A stretch of DNA of 64,000 nt from contig NZ_JACDXJ010000001.1 in assembly GCF_013520865.1 (NCBI RefSeq), forward strand, positions 1,913,001 to 1,977,000, read 5' to 3'. A model generated the notes under the pieces. That model did not search any database, was not told where the DNA came from, and was given only the letters and a program-made list of their open reading frames with translations. How positions within the stretch are numbered: position 1 is the first letter of the stretch; every line of letters starts with the position of its first letter. The DNA comes from Microvirga mediterraneensis (lineage in GTDB: Bacteria; Pseudomonadota; Alphaproteobacteria; Rhizobiales; Beijerinckiaceae). The translations under genes and the position numbers were made by a program. Below are positions 27,610 to 36,456 of the stretch, in pieces.

Positions 27610-28020
27610 AATTTCACCGTGGCGCTTTTCGGAATGTGGTGAGCGTCAGCCCTTTTCCGATCCAATAACCGGAATACCGAGATTTTGCGACAGGAGAGGT
27701 GACATCAAAATATCCCCGGATGTCCAGCCCCGAGACGATGAGGAACGGGCGACGGTGGGATAACCCGCGTGCGGACTCGCAATGCGGTTCCGCCAGCGAC
27801 GTTTCCGCATTCTAGCCGCTTCGATTCCCTCTCAGGCTCGGACCGCGAACGCGCTTCAAAGCCCCGTAAACCTAGCATTCAGGCCCTTCTTGACGAGAAA
27901 TCGACAAGTAACCCGCACTATTGTGCGGAAAGCTGGCTTTGCCATCTTTAATTCTTGGCTGAACGCGTTATTGAGTATCTGCTGTCTTACGCATTCACCA
28001 TCTACAATAAGGAGTTTCTG
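27610..28020. other. Divergent intergenic region, kdgK and HU-like gene
   Basis: About 411 bp with no convincing gene. A 6-bp hairpin (CCGCAC, TATT, GTGCGG) lies at 27913-27928 in the likely leader or promoter of the HU-like gene. The stretch 27941-28020 is AT-richer than its surroundings, as expected for a strong promoter, but no clear hexamers could be fixed. Confidence 0.5.
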
Positions 28021-28506
28021 ATGGCCAAGACTGCAACCAAGGTTTCCAAGAAGGCCCCGGCCAAGAAGGCTGCGGCCCCTAAGGCTGCAGCGAAGGCATC
28101 GTCGAAGGCTGCCAAGGCACCTGCAAAGGCTGTCAGCAAGGCTGCTGCGACCAAGGCTGCTGCGACTAAGGCACCGGCGAAGAAGGCGGCTGTGAAGAAG
28201 GTTGCAAAGGCATCCTCCTCGGCATCGTCCCCGATCCTGACGCTGCGCCATATCGCGGAGAAGCTCTCCGAGCTGCACGAGCTTCCCAAGCGCCAAGCCA
28301 ACGAGATGCTGACCCACGTTGTCGAGATGATCACCAAGAGCCTGAAGAAAGGCGACAAGATTCGCCTGACCGGACTCGGCATCCTCCAGGTGCGCAAGCG
28401 TGCCGCTCGCATGGGCCGCAATCCTCAGACCGGCGAGCCGGTAAAGATCAAGGCATCGAAGAAGATCGCCTTCCGCGCTGCCAAGGACCTCAAGGAATCC
28501 ATCTGA
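28021..28506 (+). CDS. HU-family DNA-binding protein with histone H1-like N-terminal tail
   Basis: A 161-residue protein in two parts. Residues 1-65 are almost only Lys, Ala, Pro, Ser and Thr with repeated KKAPAKKAA-type units, like the tails of eukaryotic histone H1. Residues 70-161 form an HU/IHF fold (LTLRHIAEKLSE, GLGILQVRKR, GRNPQTGEPVKIKA, FRAAKDLKE). The start at 28021 follows AAGGAG; an in-frame codon at 27955 has no ribosome site. It should bind and compact DNA in the nucleoid, the tail adding non-specific charge contacts. A strong terminator follows, which suggests a monocistronic, abundant transcript. Confidence 0.92.
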   Translation: MAKTATKVSKKAPAKKAAAPKAAAKASSKAAKAPAKAVSKAAATKAAATKAPAKKAAVKKVAKASSSASSPILTLRHIAEKLSELHELPKRQANEMLTHVVEMITKSLKKGDKIRLTGLGILQVRKRAARMGRNPQTGEPVKIKASKKIAFRAAKDLKESI

Positions 28507-28559
28507 TCCTTGGGCGAAGGGGACGGCGCTTGACGTGTGTCCCGGTGAATTCCAGCCAG

Positions 28560-28590
28560 AGAGCAAGGCGGTTCCCGCCTTGCTCTTTTT
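28560..28590 (+). terminator. Rho-independent terminator of the HU-like gene
   Basis: A 12-bp perfect stem (AGAGCAAGGCGG with CCGCCTTGCTCT), 3-nt loop, then a run of five T. It lies 54 bp after the HU-like stop codon. Confidence 0.9.
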
Positions 28591-28845
28591 CATTCGCACA
28601 GCGGTGTCACGTTCCTGAATGTCCTGGTAGACGTGTCCCGTTTCTCGATGAGATCGAAACGAGAGTTCCCGGCCACTTGATCGCTCACGATAAGCCAAGG
28701 GACGGTACGCAATTTTTTTGATGTCGTGCTCAGCCCTGACTACAATGAGGCTCGCCGCGAGCACTTTCATTTCAATTTAAAACTTATACTGGGCGTGTCG
28801 CTGACAGGCGACTGATGTTCATGATTTTTGAAAGGAACGCATCAA

Positions 28846-29085
28846 TCAGTTGAACGCGTAGCTCGGTGCCTCGCCCATTTCGGCCGCCCGGGCCGCGAGC
28901 AGAAGAGCCTCGCCCAGTTCCCGGGCGTGTTCGGGCGTCATGGCAACCGGCATCTGGTGGCGGATGCCCCGCTCGTATTCCTCGGGCGTTGTCGCAAGTT
29001 CGATCACCATCATCGCATCGCGGCCGTCGAGCGTACCGACGGAGAAGCTGGTGAGTGCGCCGATCATATCCATATCCGGTTTCAT
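28846..29085 (-). CDS. Hypothetical protein, 79 residues
   Basis: A small soluble protein starting MKPDMDMIGALTSF. The start at 29085 has AAGGG about seven bases upstream. It is rich in Ala, Glu and Met with a predicted helical C-terminal half (TPEHARELGEALLLAARA). No known domain was recognised. It is the only frame on either strand here with a plausible start and protein-like composition; the longer frame that contains it (to 30018) overlaps the DUF1194 gene and is an artefact. It stands alone on the minus strand, divergent from the DUF1194 gene. Confidence 0.6.
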   Translation of the reverse strand: MKPDMDMIGALTSFSVGTLDGRDAMMVIELATTPEEYERGIRHQMPVAMTPEHARELGEALLLAARAAEMGEAPSYAFN

Positions 29086-29373
29086 GGTTTTGCCCTTTGC
29101 GTAGCGTAATAAATCATTACTCGAACGCTCACCCCCTGTCTGCTCTGCGTATGGAGGGTGGATTTTGTTACGTATTGCAGGGCGCTTACGGAATGGGGCG
29201 CCGTGTAGTTGCTCGTCGTTCTCGAGCCCATTCAAAGTAAGGAAATGCGACTGACGTGAAGTAGATTTGCCGATTAATCGGCCAAATATGCGTATCAAAT
29301 GCCTGTTTGGAACGTTGACAGACCGTAATCTTGGCCGCGATCGCGGGATTGTGGGCCGGGAGCGGAGGTGGTC

Positions 29374-30186
29374 ATGGCGAATCGGTTCCTGAGTACTCTC
29401 GCGTTCTTTCTGCTGGCCGGTGATGTTCTTGCCGCCAGTCCCGTCGCCCCGGAAACCCAGCTCGATGTCGCCCTTGTGATTGCGGTCGATGTATCGTCCT
29501 CCATGGAGAGCGACGAGCAGGGGCTTCAGCGCGAAGGTTTCATCGACGCCTTCCGATCCTCCCTCGTTCATGAGGCCATCGGAAGCGGCGTGAATGGCCG
29601 TATCGCCGTGACCTATGTCGAATGGTCGGGTGTCAAGGATCAGCGGGTCATTGTGCCATGGATGGTTATCGACAGCCCTGAGAAGGCGATGTCGTTCTCC
29701 AACCAACTCTCCTACCAGCCTATTCGCCAAGCGGGGATGACCTCCATTTCCGGCATCATCGACCAGAGCCGCAAGCTCTTCGAGCAGTTGGGAGGCGCTC
29801 CGCTCCGCCGCGTCGTCGACATATCCGGCGACGGCCCCAACAACGACGGCCGCCCCGTCACCTACGCTCGCGATGAGGCGATCACGAACGGCATCATCAT
29901 CAATGGTCTTCCCATCATGTTCAAGCGTGGCGCCGGCAACGCCGAGCAGGAGGATCTGGATCTCTACTACAGGGAATGCGTGATCGGGGGCGTCGGCTCC
30001 TTCGTGATTCCCCTGCATGATCCGGAGCAGTTCGCCATGATCGTGCGCACGAAGATCATGCGTGAGATCGCTGGAATTGGCGACACACGCTCCTTGGTCG
30101 TTCCGGCCCAGTCAGGAAGCATGAACTGCATCACGGGCGAGAGGCGTAAGCAGGAGGATCTGCTGAGCCAGGAGAAGAAGCCCTGA
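29374..30186 (+). CDS. DUF1194 protein with von Willebrand factor A domain
   Basis: A 270-residue exported protein. A short Sec signal ends near GDVLAAS. The vWA metal-ion site begins LVIAVDVSSSM (DxSxS). Later elements fit the fold: a threonine-containing loop at GMTSISG and an aspartate in DISGDGPNNDG. GGAGG five bases before 29374 sets the start; a GTG at 29368 overlaps that site. DUF1194 proteins are common in Rhizobiales and of unknown role, presumably periplasmic protein-protein contacts that depend on a divalent metal. It is monocistronic. Confidence 0.87.
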   Translation: MANRFLSTLAFFLLAGDVLAASPVAPETQLDVALVIAVDVSSSMESDEQGLQREGFIDAFRSSLVHEAIGSGVNGRIAVTYVEWSGVKDQRVIVPWMVIDSPEKAMSFSNQLSYQPIRQAGMTSISGIIDQSRKLFEQLGGAPLRRVVDISGDGPNNDGRPVTYARDEAITNGIIINGLPIMFKRGAGNAEQEDLDLYYRECVIGGVGSFVIPLHDPEQFAMIVRTKIMREIAGIGDTRSLVVPAQSGSMNCITGERRKQEDLLSQEKKP

Positions 30187-30238
30187 GCGGGCTCCAGCTC
30201 CTCTGGAGCAAGCATCATGACGGGGTCGGAATGCCTGC

Positions 30239-31444
30239 TCACTTCATGAGGCCAGCGGACCTGAGCGCCTTCGTGATCACCGAGCCGATATCCAGGTGAG
30301 ACGGCGGCGGCGTGCTCCGCTGCGCATTGCGCGCAGCATCCTCCCTATCCGGCACTTCCGTCTTGGCGGGGAGCGCGTGAACAATCGCTGGCGTGTTGCG
30401 GGCGACAACCTCATCGGCGATCTGGCGTGATACTCGCCCTTCGAAGGATTCCGTCAATCCCCAGAACTTCGCGATCCGGTAGCTCGACGAGATGCCGACA
30501 TCGAGCAGGAAGGGGCCGGCCGTACCGTAATTGTGCTCATCGTTGCCGACGGCCAGGGGCGTGCCATGGGCCATGCCGGTGATGACGTATTCCTCGATGA
30601 TCTCGTTGCCCGCCTCATCGGCCCATGCGCGCCTCGGATAACCGTCCACGATGTCGCTGCGGCTCGCCTCGGCAGGCAGGCCATGGACATTCGTCCATTG
30701 CTTGATGATCTCTCCCGCATTCATCGGCTTGACCGTCGCGTCGGCGCTGCCATGCCATACGGAGACCTTGGGCCATGGTCCCTTGTGGGATGAGGCTTCA
30801 CGCACGAGAGCGCCCCATTCCTCGGCGGAGCGCGTTTGCCCCTGGAACATGCACTCGAAGGCTTCGGGAATGCTGGTGGCGGAGCGATAGGGCAGGCCGG
30901 CGATGATGGCGCCGCCGGCGAAGACCTCCGGATAGGCTGCGAGCATGGTCGAGGTCATGGCGCCGCCGGCCGAGAGTCCGGTCACGAAGATCCGGCCGCG
31001 ATCCAGGCCGTGTTTCTCGACCGCATGCGCGACCATTTGACGGATCGAATGAGCCTCGCCGCGATCACGCTCGATGTCGGCAAGCTGGAACCAGTTGAAG
31101 CAGCGCTTCGGGTTGTTGGCTTCCTGCTGCTCGGCATAGAGGAGAACGAAGCCGTAGCGGTCCGCAAGCGCCGACCAGCCCGAGCCGTGATCGTAGCCGG
31201 CGGCCGTCTGCGTGCATCCATGCAGGACGACCACGAGGGCGGGAGAGGGCGGCAGACTTTCCGGAACGTAAGTCAACATTCTCAGATTGCCGGGATTGGA
31301 GCCGAAACCGGAGACTTCATTCAGTCGTGTCGGCACCGGCGGACGTGCCGCTGCCGGGGAGGCCGCGCTCGACGCGTTCATCACGGTTTCCCACTGGCGG
31401 CGGTAATGGGCCAATTGGCGAAGCATCTGCCCTAAGCGTTGCAT
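30239..31444 (-). CDS. PHB depolymerase family esterase
   Basis: A 401-residue alpha/beta hydrolase of the LpqC/PHB depolymerase type. The oxyanion motif is VVLHGCTQTA, the nucleophile elbow GLSAGGAM, an aspartate lies in WHGSADATV and a histidine in GMAHGTPLA. Relatives hydrolyse short-chain polyhydroxyalkanoate or feruloyl-type esters. No clear Sec signal is visible at the N-terminus (MQRLGQMLRQLAHYRRQW), so secretion is uncertain. The C-terminal 70 residues are basic and lack a known carbohydrate- or PHB-binding domain. It is convergent with the DUF1194 gene. Confidence 0.85.
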   Translation of the reverse strand: MQRLGQMLRQLAHYRRQWETVMNASSAASPAAARPPVPTRLNEVSGFGSNPGNLRMLTYVPESLPPSPALVVVLHGCTQTAAGYDHGSGWSALADRYGFVLLYAEQQEANNPKRCFNWFQLADIERDRGEAHSIRQMVAHAVEKHGLDRGRIFVTGLSAGGAMTSTMLAAYPEVFAGGAIIAGLPYRSATSIPEAFECMFQGQTRSAEEWGALVREASSHKGPWPKVSVWHGSADATVKPMNAGEIIKQWTNVHGLPAEASRSDIVDGYPRRAWADEAGNEIIEEYVITGMAHGTPLAVGNDEHNYGTAGPFLLDVGISSSYRIAKFWGLTESFEGRVSRQIADEVVARNTPAIVHALPAKTEVPDREDAARNAQRSTPPPSHLDIGSVITKALRSAGLMK

Positions 31445-31631
31445 AATGACTGGGCCCTTTCGGGTAAGGAGTTATCTCAAACGTAACGCCTCATATGGGG
31501 TCTATGTTGCAATGCACAACATCTTTGCTGCATTGCGCCATGACAAACGATCATGAGCCGGCGCCTTAGGACAGCTGGGCCTTTGGGCTTGCGGACCCCT
31601 AACGGGCAGCCCTGCCTCTCTCCACAAAATT

Positions 31632-31661
31632 CAGGCCGGGACATGGGAATGTCCCGGCCTG
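31632..31661 (-). terminator. Terminator hairpin of the DEAD-box helicase gene
   Basis: A 12-bp perfect stem (CAGGCCGGGACA with TGTCCCGGCCTG) and a 6-nt loop. On the minus strand it is followed by AATTTTG and on the plus strand by TTTCTTC, so it could work in both directions. It starts 8 bp beyond the helicase stop. Confidence 0.8.
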
Positions 31662-31669
31662 TTTCTTCA

Positions 31670-33505
31670 TCAGGGGCGCTTGTCGGAAGACCGCTTCTTG
31701 TCCTTCGGGCGCTTATGGTCTTTCGGCCCCTTGCTGTCCTTTGCCGCCCGGTAGGGAGCTGGGCCGCCTCGCTCCTGGGGGCCCTTGCCCTTCGGCTTGT
31801 CCCACGGCTTGCCTTCGCGGGGGCGCCTATCGGGGGACTTGCCCGGTCCGGCATCGGCGGGCTCGATGCGAATGTCCTCGTCATTGGACTTGCGTGCGGC
31901 CGAGGCGAATTTCGGCGCGTGAGACTTGGCGATCTCGAACTTCGTCTCGCGATCGAAGATCTTGATCGAGCCGATTTCCTTCTTCGTCACATGACCCAGG
32001 CGGCAGATGATCGGCAGAAGCCACCGGGGATCGGCGTTGTTGCGGCGACCGACGCTCATACGGAACCACACCATGTCCTCGGACGAGCGCTCGAAACCGC
32101 CCTCGGACGAATCCCGGCCTCTGTCCTTGAAGCCGCGCTGGCGCTCATCCTGGCGCTCGCGTTTGTCCTTGCGCTGGCGCGGCTCGCGGTCCCCGCCCGC
32201 ATCGACGATCTCTTCCGGCGCGGGAAGGCGCGCGCGGAAAAACCGCGCCAGGGCGTTGGCGATGTCCTCGGCGGAGCGTTCGGCGAGGAGAGCCCGCGCC
32301 ATGGCGAGATCCTCTTCCGTGACTTCCTCGGAGAAGATCGGATCCTGCATCATCCGCTCGCGGTCGCGCTGGCGGATTTCGTCGGCGGAGGGTGGGCCGG
32401 CCCAGGTCACGTCGACGCCGGCCATGTCGATCAGCCTCTCGGCCTTGCGGCGGCGCGTATAGGGCACGAGCATCACGCAGACGCCCTTGCGGCCCGCGCG
32501 GCCCGTGCGGCCGCTGCGGTGCAGGAGCGTCTCGTGGTCGTTCGGCAGGTCGAAATGGATCACGAGACCGAGATCGGGCAGGTCGATGCCGCGGGCGGCC
32601 ACGTCGGTTGCCACGCAGACACGGGCGCGGCCGTCGCGCAGAGACTGCAGGGCGTTGCTGCGCTCGTTCTGGGTCAGCTCGCCCGAGATGGCGACCGCCG
32701 CGAAGCCGCGCTCGATCAGGCTGGCATGCAGGTGCCGTACCGCCTCGCGGGTGTGACAGAACACCATGGCGCCGCGGCTCTCGTAGAAGCGCAGCACGTT
32801 GACGACCGCGTGCTCGACTTCGTTGGGAGCGATCCTGAGCGCGCGATACTCGATATCGCCATGCGGCTCGTTCTCGACCAGGGTGTCGATGCGATGCGCC
32901 TCGCGCTGATAGCGCCGGGCCAGGGCAATGATGTTCTTCGGCAGGGTTGCGGAGAACAGGAGGGTGCGCCGATCTTCGGGGGTGGCATCGAGGATGAATT
33001 CCAGATCCTCGCGGAAGCCGAGATCGAGCATCTCGTCGGCCTCGTCGAGAACCACGACGCGCATCTTCGAGGTATCGAGGCGGCCGCGCTCCAGATGGTC
33101 CCGCAGGCGGCCCGGCGTCCCGACGACGATGTGGCAGCCATCGGCCAGGGCCCGCTGCTCGCGGCGCACGTCCATGCCGCCGACGCAGGAGGCGACGCGC
33201 GCGCCTGCCGGGCCATAGAGCCAGATGAGCTCCCGGTTGACCTGCAGGGCAAGCTCGCGGGTCGGAGCGATGATCAGGGCCAGGGGCTCGCGCGGAGCGT
33301 CGAAGCGCTCGGCATCGCCCAGGAGGGTGGACGCCATGGCGAGGCCATAGGCAACGGTCTTGCCCGAGCCGGTCTGGGCGGAGACGAGAAGGTCGCGGTC
33401 GCGGGCATCCGCCTCCAGCACGGCGGCCTGGACGGGCGTCGGGTCGTTGTAGCCTCGGTCGGCAAGGGCGCGTTCGAGGCTGGGATTGGTCTTGGGAAAA
33501 GGCAT
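31670..33505 (-). CDS. DEAD-box RNA helicase with C-terminal RNA-binding domain
   Basis: A 611-residue helicase. The Q motif is near PTPVQAAVL; motif I is AQTGSGKT, Ia APTRELA, II DEAD (VLDEADEML), III SATLP; motif V/VI region is ATDVAARGIDLP and HRSGRTGRAGRKG. A DbpA-type RNA-binding domain follows (WLLPIICRLGHVTKKEIG), then a lysine/arginine/proline-rich tail of about 70 residues. This is the CsdA/DeaD layout, used in ribosome assembly and mRNA decay in the cold. No strong ribosome site precedes the ATG at 33505. A small acidic-protein gene lies 54 bp upstream on the same strand. Confidence 0.93.
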   Translation of the reverse strand: MPFPKTNPSLERALADRGYNDPTPVQAAVLEADARDRDLLVSAQTGSGKTVAYGLAMASTLLGDAERFDAPREPLALIIAPTRELALQVNRELIWLYGPAGARVASCVGGMDVRREQRALADGCHIVVGTPGRLRDHLERGRLDTSKMRVVVLDEADEMLDLGFREDLEFILDATPEDRRTLLFSATLPKNIIALARRYQREAHRIDTLVENEPHGDIEYRALRIAPNEVEHAVVNVLRFYESRGAMVFCHTREAVRHLHASLIERGFAAVAISGELTQNERSNALQSLRDGRARVCVATDVAARGIDLPDLGLVIHFDLPNDHETLLHRSGRTGRAGRKGVCVMLVPYTRRRKAERLIDMAGVDVTWAGPPSADEIRQRDRERMMQDPIFSEEVTEEDLAMARALLAERSAEDIANALARFFRARLPAPEEIVDAGGDREPRQRKDKRERQDERQRGFKDRGRDSSEGGFERSSEDMVWFRMSVGRRNNADPRWLLPIICRLGHVTKKEIGSIKIFDRETKFEIAKSHAPKFASAARKSNDEDIRIEPADAGPGKSPDRRPREGKPWDKPKGKGPQERGGPAPYRAAKDSKGPKDHKRPKDKKRSSDKRP

Positions 33506-33559
33506 GTGAATAGGGCTGAACCGTGTTTGGGAGCCTCCTAAGGGCTCCGGTAAGGATGA

Positions 33560-33877
33560 TCAGCCGGAGGCAGCGGCGTCGTCAATTTCGTCGATGGACA
33601 CCAGGAACACGACATCGATATCGAGATCGCCGTCATAGTCTTCGTCGTCTTCGTCGACCTCGTCCTCTTCGTCCAGGGCTTCATAGAAGGCATCGATCTC
33701 GTGTTCCGATGCGGGCCGTGTCGTCAAGGCAGCTGAGCCGTCCCAGAGGGACCGGCCCTCGCTCTTAAACGACTTTAAGTCATCTTTAAAGCTCTCACTG
33801 AAAAAGAGTTCGCGGGCCTGCCCCTCGTCCGCGTTCGTCACGGCAACGGCCTTGCCGTCGATTTCCAATGTGACCAT
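33560..33877 (-). CDS. Small acidic hypothetical protein
   Basis: A 105-residue protein. The first 60 residues look like a compact domain (MVTLEIDGKAVAVTNADEG), and residues 65-100 are dominated by Asp and Glu (ALDEEDEVDEDDEDYDGDLD). The start follows GAAGGAAGAG. No family was recognised. It precedes the DEAD-box helicase by 54 bp on the same strand and is probably cotranscribed with it. Acidic tails can mask RNA- or DNA-binding surfaces, but a link with the basic helicase tail is only a guess. Confidence 0.72.
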   Translation of the reverse strand: MVTLEIDGKAVAVTNADEGQARELFFSESFKDDLKSFKSEGRSLWDGSAALTTRPASEHEIDAFYEALDEEDEVDEDDEDYDGDLDIDVVFLVSIDEIDDAAASG

Positions 33878-34035
33878 GGCTCTTCCTTCGGCAACAGGTT
33901 TATCAAAGCACTAACGCCCAGGTGCGGGATTCGATCAAACCGAACGTTCCGAAGGCTTTTCCGCCTCTCGAAGCATGTGAAAAGCGCTTAAGACCAGTAT
34001 AGACACGAAGCGACCAATATGAGACCAGTTAAGCC

Positions 34036-34911
34036 GTGAACCCGACTGGCCCCATTTCCCGTTTCCGGTCTCTGGACCGGCTCTCCCTGCCAGGCTCCCG
34101 TATCAACGAGGACGGGATCGGCCTGCATGGACCTTTTGCCTGGGTCATCGACGGGGCGACGGGCCTGTCCGACGAGCAGCTCACCTCAGGGGGAAGCGAT
34201 GCCGCCTGGCTTGCCGGCACGGTCGGCGACCGTTTGAGCGACCTTGCCCGGGAAGGGGATGCCGATGCGGTGCTGCTCCGGCTCGAAGCTGCCGTCGAGG
34301 CAGGCTTCCGCGAGGCGACGGCCCATGTCCTCGACATCGACGACCATCAGGCACCCTCCGCCTGCCTCGGCCTGATCGAGGCCCGGACGGGGGAGGGCGG
34401 GCGCATCGGCGTCCAGGGGCGCTTCCTCGGCGACGTGATCGCCCTGGTGCCCACGGAGGGGGGGATCGTCCGCTGGAGCGACGAACGGGCCAAACCCTTC
34501 GAGAAGAAGACCCTGGCGGCCCTGGGGGCACGGGAGCATGAGCCGGGCACCATCCCGGAGGCAGTCAGGCGCCAGATCCTCGAGAACCGCGGCAGGCTCA
34601 ACCGGCCGGATGGCTACTGGGTCGTGAACCCGCGCCGGCCATGGGCCGGGCGAGAGCTGCGCTTCGACGCGCAGGTGGAAGCAGGAGCCCCGATCGCGCT
34701 GGCGACGGACGGATTCATGCGTCTCGTGGATGTGTTCGGAGCCTATTCGGACAGCACCCTCCATGCCCGGCTCGCGGCCGGCGAGGGCGCTGACCTGATG
34801 CAGGAATTGCGGGAAAGGGAGCGAGGCGACCTCATGGCGGGCGCCTATCCTCGTGTTAAAACCCACGACGACGCGACGTTTCTCGTGATCTCAGCCGAGC
34901 CACATGGCTGA
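34036..34911 (+). CDS. PP2C-family protein phosphatase
   Basis: A 291-residue PPM/PP2C-like protein starting at GTG 34036. Metal-site elements are visible: SRINEDGIG near residue 22, IDGATGL near residue 38, and the C-terminal THDDATFLVI. The middle of the protein is shorter than canonical PP2C. It probably dephosphorylates Ser/Thr proteins in the cytosol with Mn2+ or Mg2+. No kinase gene is near. The sugar ABC operon starts 78 bp downstream on the same strand, so cotranscription is possible. Confidence 0.8.
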   Translation: MNPTGPISRFRSLDRLSLPGSRINEDGIGLHGPFAWVIDGATGLSDEQLTSGGSDAAWLAGTVGDRLSDLAREGDADAVLLRLEAAVEAGFREATAHVLDIDDHQAPSACLGLIEARTGEGGRIGVQGRFLGDVIALVPTEGGIVRWSDERAKPFEKKTLAALGAREHEPGTIPEAVRRQILENRGRLNRPDGYWVVNPRRPWAGRELRFDAQVEAGAPIALATDGFMRLVDVFGAYSDSTLHARLAAGEGADLMQELRERERGDLMAGAYPRVKTHDDATFLVISAEPHG

Positions 34912-34989
34912 AGAAAATTCCCTCCGGCACGATCGAGGATCAGGCTGGAGGGTGGGAGGACAAGGACTTCAACGATGAGGGAACCCACA

Positions 34990-36237
34990 ATGAAACTGAC
35001 CCGACGCATCCTGATGGGCGCTGCTGCTGCAGGCTTCCTGCTCTCAGGCACGGCCGCCATGGCCCAGACCGAGCTGACCTTCTGGAGCTGGCGCCAGGAG
35101 GACAAGGCGTTCTACCAGGACATCATCAAGAAGTTCCAGGCCGCCGAGCCGGGCATCACGGTGAAGTTCGAGACCTACGCGCCGGAGAACTACCAGACCA
35201 TCCTGTCCACGGCGCTCGCCGCGGGTCGCGGTCCGGACGTGATCCAGGTGCGTGCCTACGGCAACCTGGAGACGATCGCAACCCCCGGCTACCTTCTCGC
35301 CCTCGACAAGCAGAACGTGCCGGAGCTGGCGAACTTCCCGGAAGCGGCGCTCGCGGCCGAGACCCTGCGCTCGGACGGGAAGGTCTACGCGGTTCCCTTC
35401 GCCATGCAGGCGCAGCTCGTCGTCTACAACAAGAAGATCTTCAAGGATAACGGCCTGAACCCGCCGAAGACTTGGGACGAGATGATGTCCCTGGCCCAGG
35501 CCCTGAAGGCCAAGAACATCAATCCGTTCTCCAACGGCACGGCGACGGCCTGGCAGAATGAGACCATCGTGGGCGGCCTGCTCTCGTCCATGCTCGGCAA
35601 GGACTTCGAGGCCGACATCGTGTCCGGCAAGGCGAACTTCACCGATCCGCGCTTCGTCAGCGCGCTCGCCAAGCTGAAGGACATCAGCCAGTACTTCGCT
35701 CCGAACTTCATCGGCGTGGATTATCCGTCCTCGCAGCAGCTCTTCGTGGCGGGCCGCGCGGCCATGTTCGCGGGCGGCTCCTACGAGGTGGCGAACTTCA
35801 AGACCCAGAACCCCACGCTCGATCTCGGCGTCTTCCCGGCCCCCGTCCTGAAGGCGGGCGATCAGGCGCTGATCGCCACCTATTACGATGGCGGTTATGC
35901 GGTGAACGCAAAGTCCGAGAAGAAGGACGCGGCGCTCAAATTCGTGCGCTTCCTCGCCACTCCGGAGTACGGCACGGCCTTCACCAACACCCTCAAGAAC
36001 CTGTCGCCGATCAAGGGCATCAAGATCGAGGATCCGATCACGCAGGACGTGGCGAAGCTCGCCGAGAACTCCATGTCGTACCTGATGCTCGTGCGCTTCC
36101 GTTACCAGGAGCCGAGCGGCTCGGTGCTGCTGCAGTCGAACGTGCAGAAGATGCTCGCCGGCCAGCAGACGCCGGAGCAGGCCGCGGCCGAGATCAACAA
36201 GGGCATCGCGACCTACTACAAGCCCTTCCAGAAGTAA
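34990..36237 (+). CDS. Sugar ABC transporter substrate-binding protein
   Basis: A 415-residue family 1 solute-binding protein. The start MKLTRRILMG at 34990 has GAGGG eight bases upstream and gives a clean signal peptide ending at AAMAQTE; an ATG 15 bases upstream is also possible. The mature protein begins LTFWSWRQED, typical of MalE/UgpB-type binders. It captures a sugar in the periplasm for the two permeases downstream. Because nanE closes the cluster, an N-acetylated amino sugar or sialic acid is a reasonable substrate guess. A 108-bp palindromic repeat lies between this gene and the first permease. Confidence 0.88.
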   Translation: MKLTRRILMGAAAAGFLLSGTAAMAQTELTFWSWRQEDKAFYQDIIKKFQAAEPGITVKFETYAPENYQTILSTALAAGRGPDVIQVRAYGNLETIATPGYLLALDKQNVPELANFPEAALAAETLRSDGKVYAVPFAMQAQLVVYNKKIFKDNGLNPPKTWDEMMSLAQALKAKNINPFSNGTATAWQNETIVGGLLSSMLGKDFEADIVSGKANFTDPRFVSALAKLKDISQYFAPNFIGVDYPSSQQLFVAGRAAMFAGGSYEVANFKTQNPTLDLGVFPAPVLKAGDQALIATYYDGGYAVNAKSEKKDAALKFVRFLATPEYGTAFTNTLKNLSPIKGIKIEDPITQDVAKLAENSMSYLMLVRFRYQEPSGSVLLQSNVQKMLAGQQTPEQAAAEINKGIATYYKPFQK

Positions 36238-36308
36238 GCGTTTGACACAAGCGGCGGCGAACGGATGAGTTCGCTGCCGCTCAAGCTCCAGAAGATTGCC
36301 ACGAGAGC

Positions 36309-36416
36309 CCTCATCCTGAGGAGGTCACGTCAGTGACCGTCTCGAAGGATCAGGGCGCCTCCAGTGCTCTCTAGATCCTCCTTCGAGACGCAGCTGCGCT
36401 GCTCCTCAGGATGAGG
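36309..36416. repeat. Composite palindromic intergenic repeat
   Basis: The outer arms are a perfect 15-bp inverted repeat (36309-36323 and 36402-36416; CCTCATCCTGAGGAG). Inside, CGTCTCGAAGGAT (36338-36350) pairs with ATCC..CTTCGAGACG (36375-36390) with a small bulge. This type of nested hairpin with CATCCTGAGGAG ends is familiar as a dispersed intergenic repeat in Rhizobiales. It sits inside an operon between the binding-protein gene and its permeases, where the RNA hairpin could stabilise the upstream message or attenuate the downstream one. Confidence 0.85.
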
Positions 36417-36456
36417 TCGGTGTTTTGTCGGGCGTTCACCCCGTAAGGTTTCACTC

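Noticed and set aside
27856..28770. Minus-strand 304-codon frame rich in Leu/Ser/Arg opposite the HU-like gene
   Set aside because: It arises because the Lys/Ala codon repeats have no stops when read backwards; the plus strand has a good ribosome site and an HU fold.
31553..33541. 662-codon plus-strand frame opposite the DEAD-box helicase
   Set aside because: Antisense shadow; all helicase motifs are on the minus strand.
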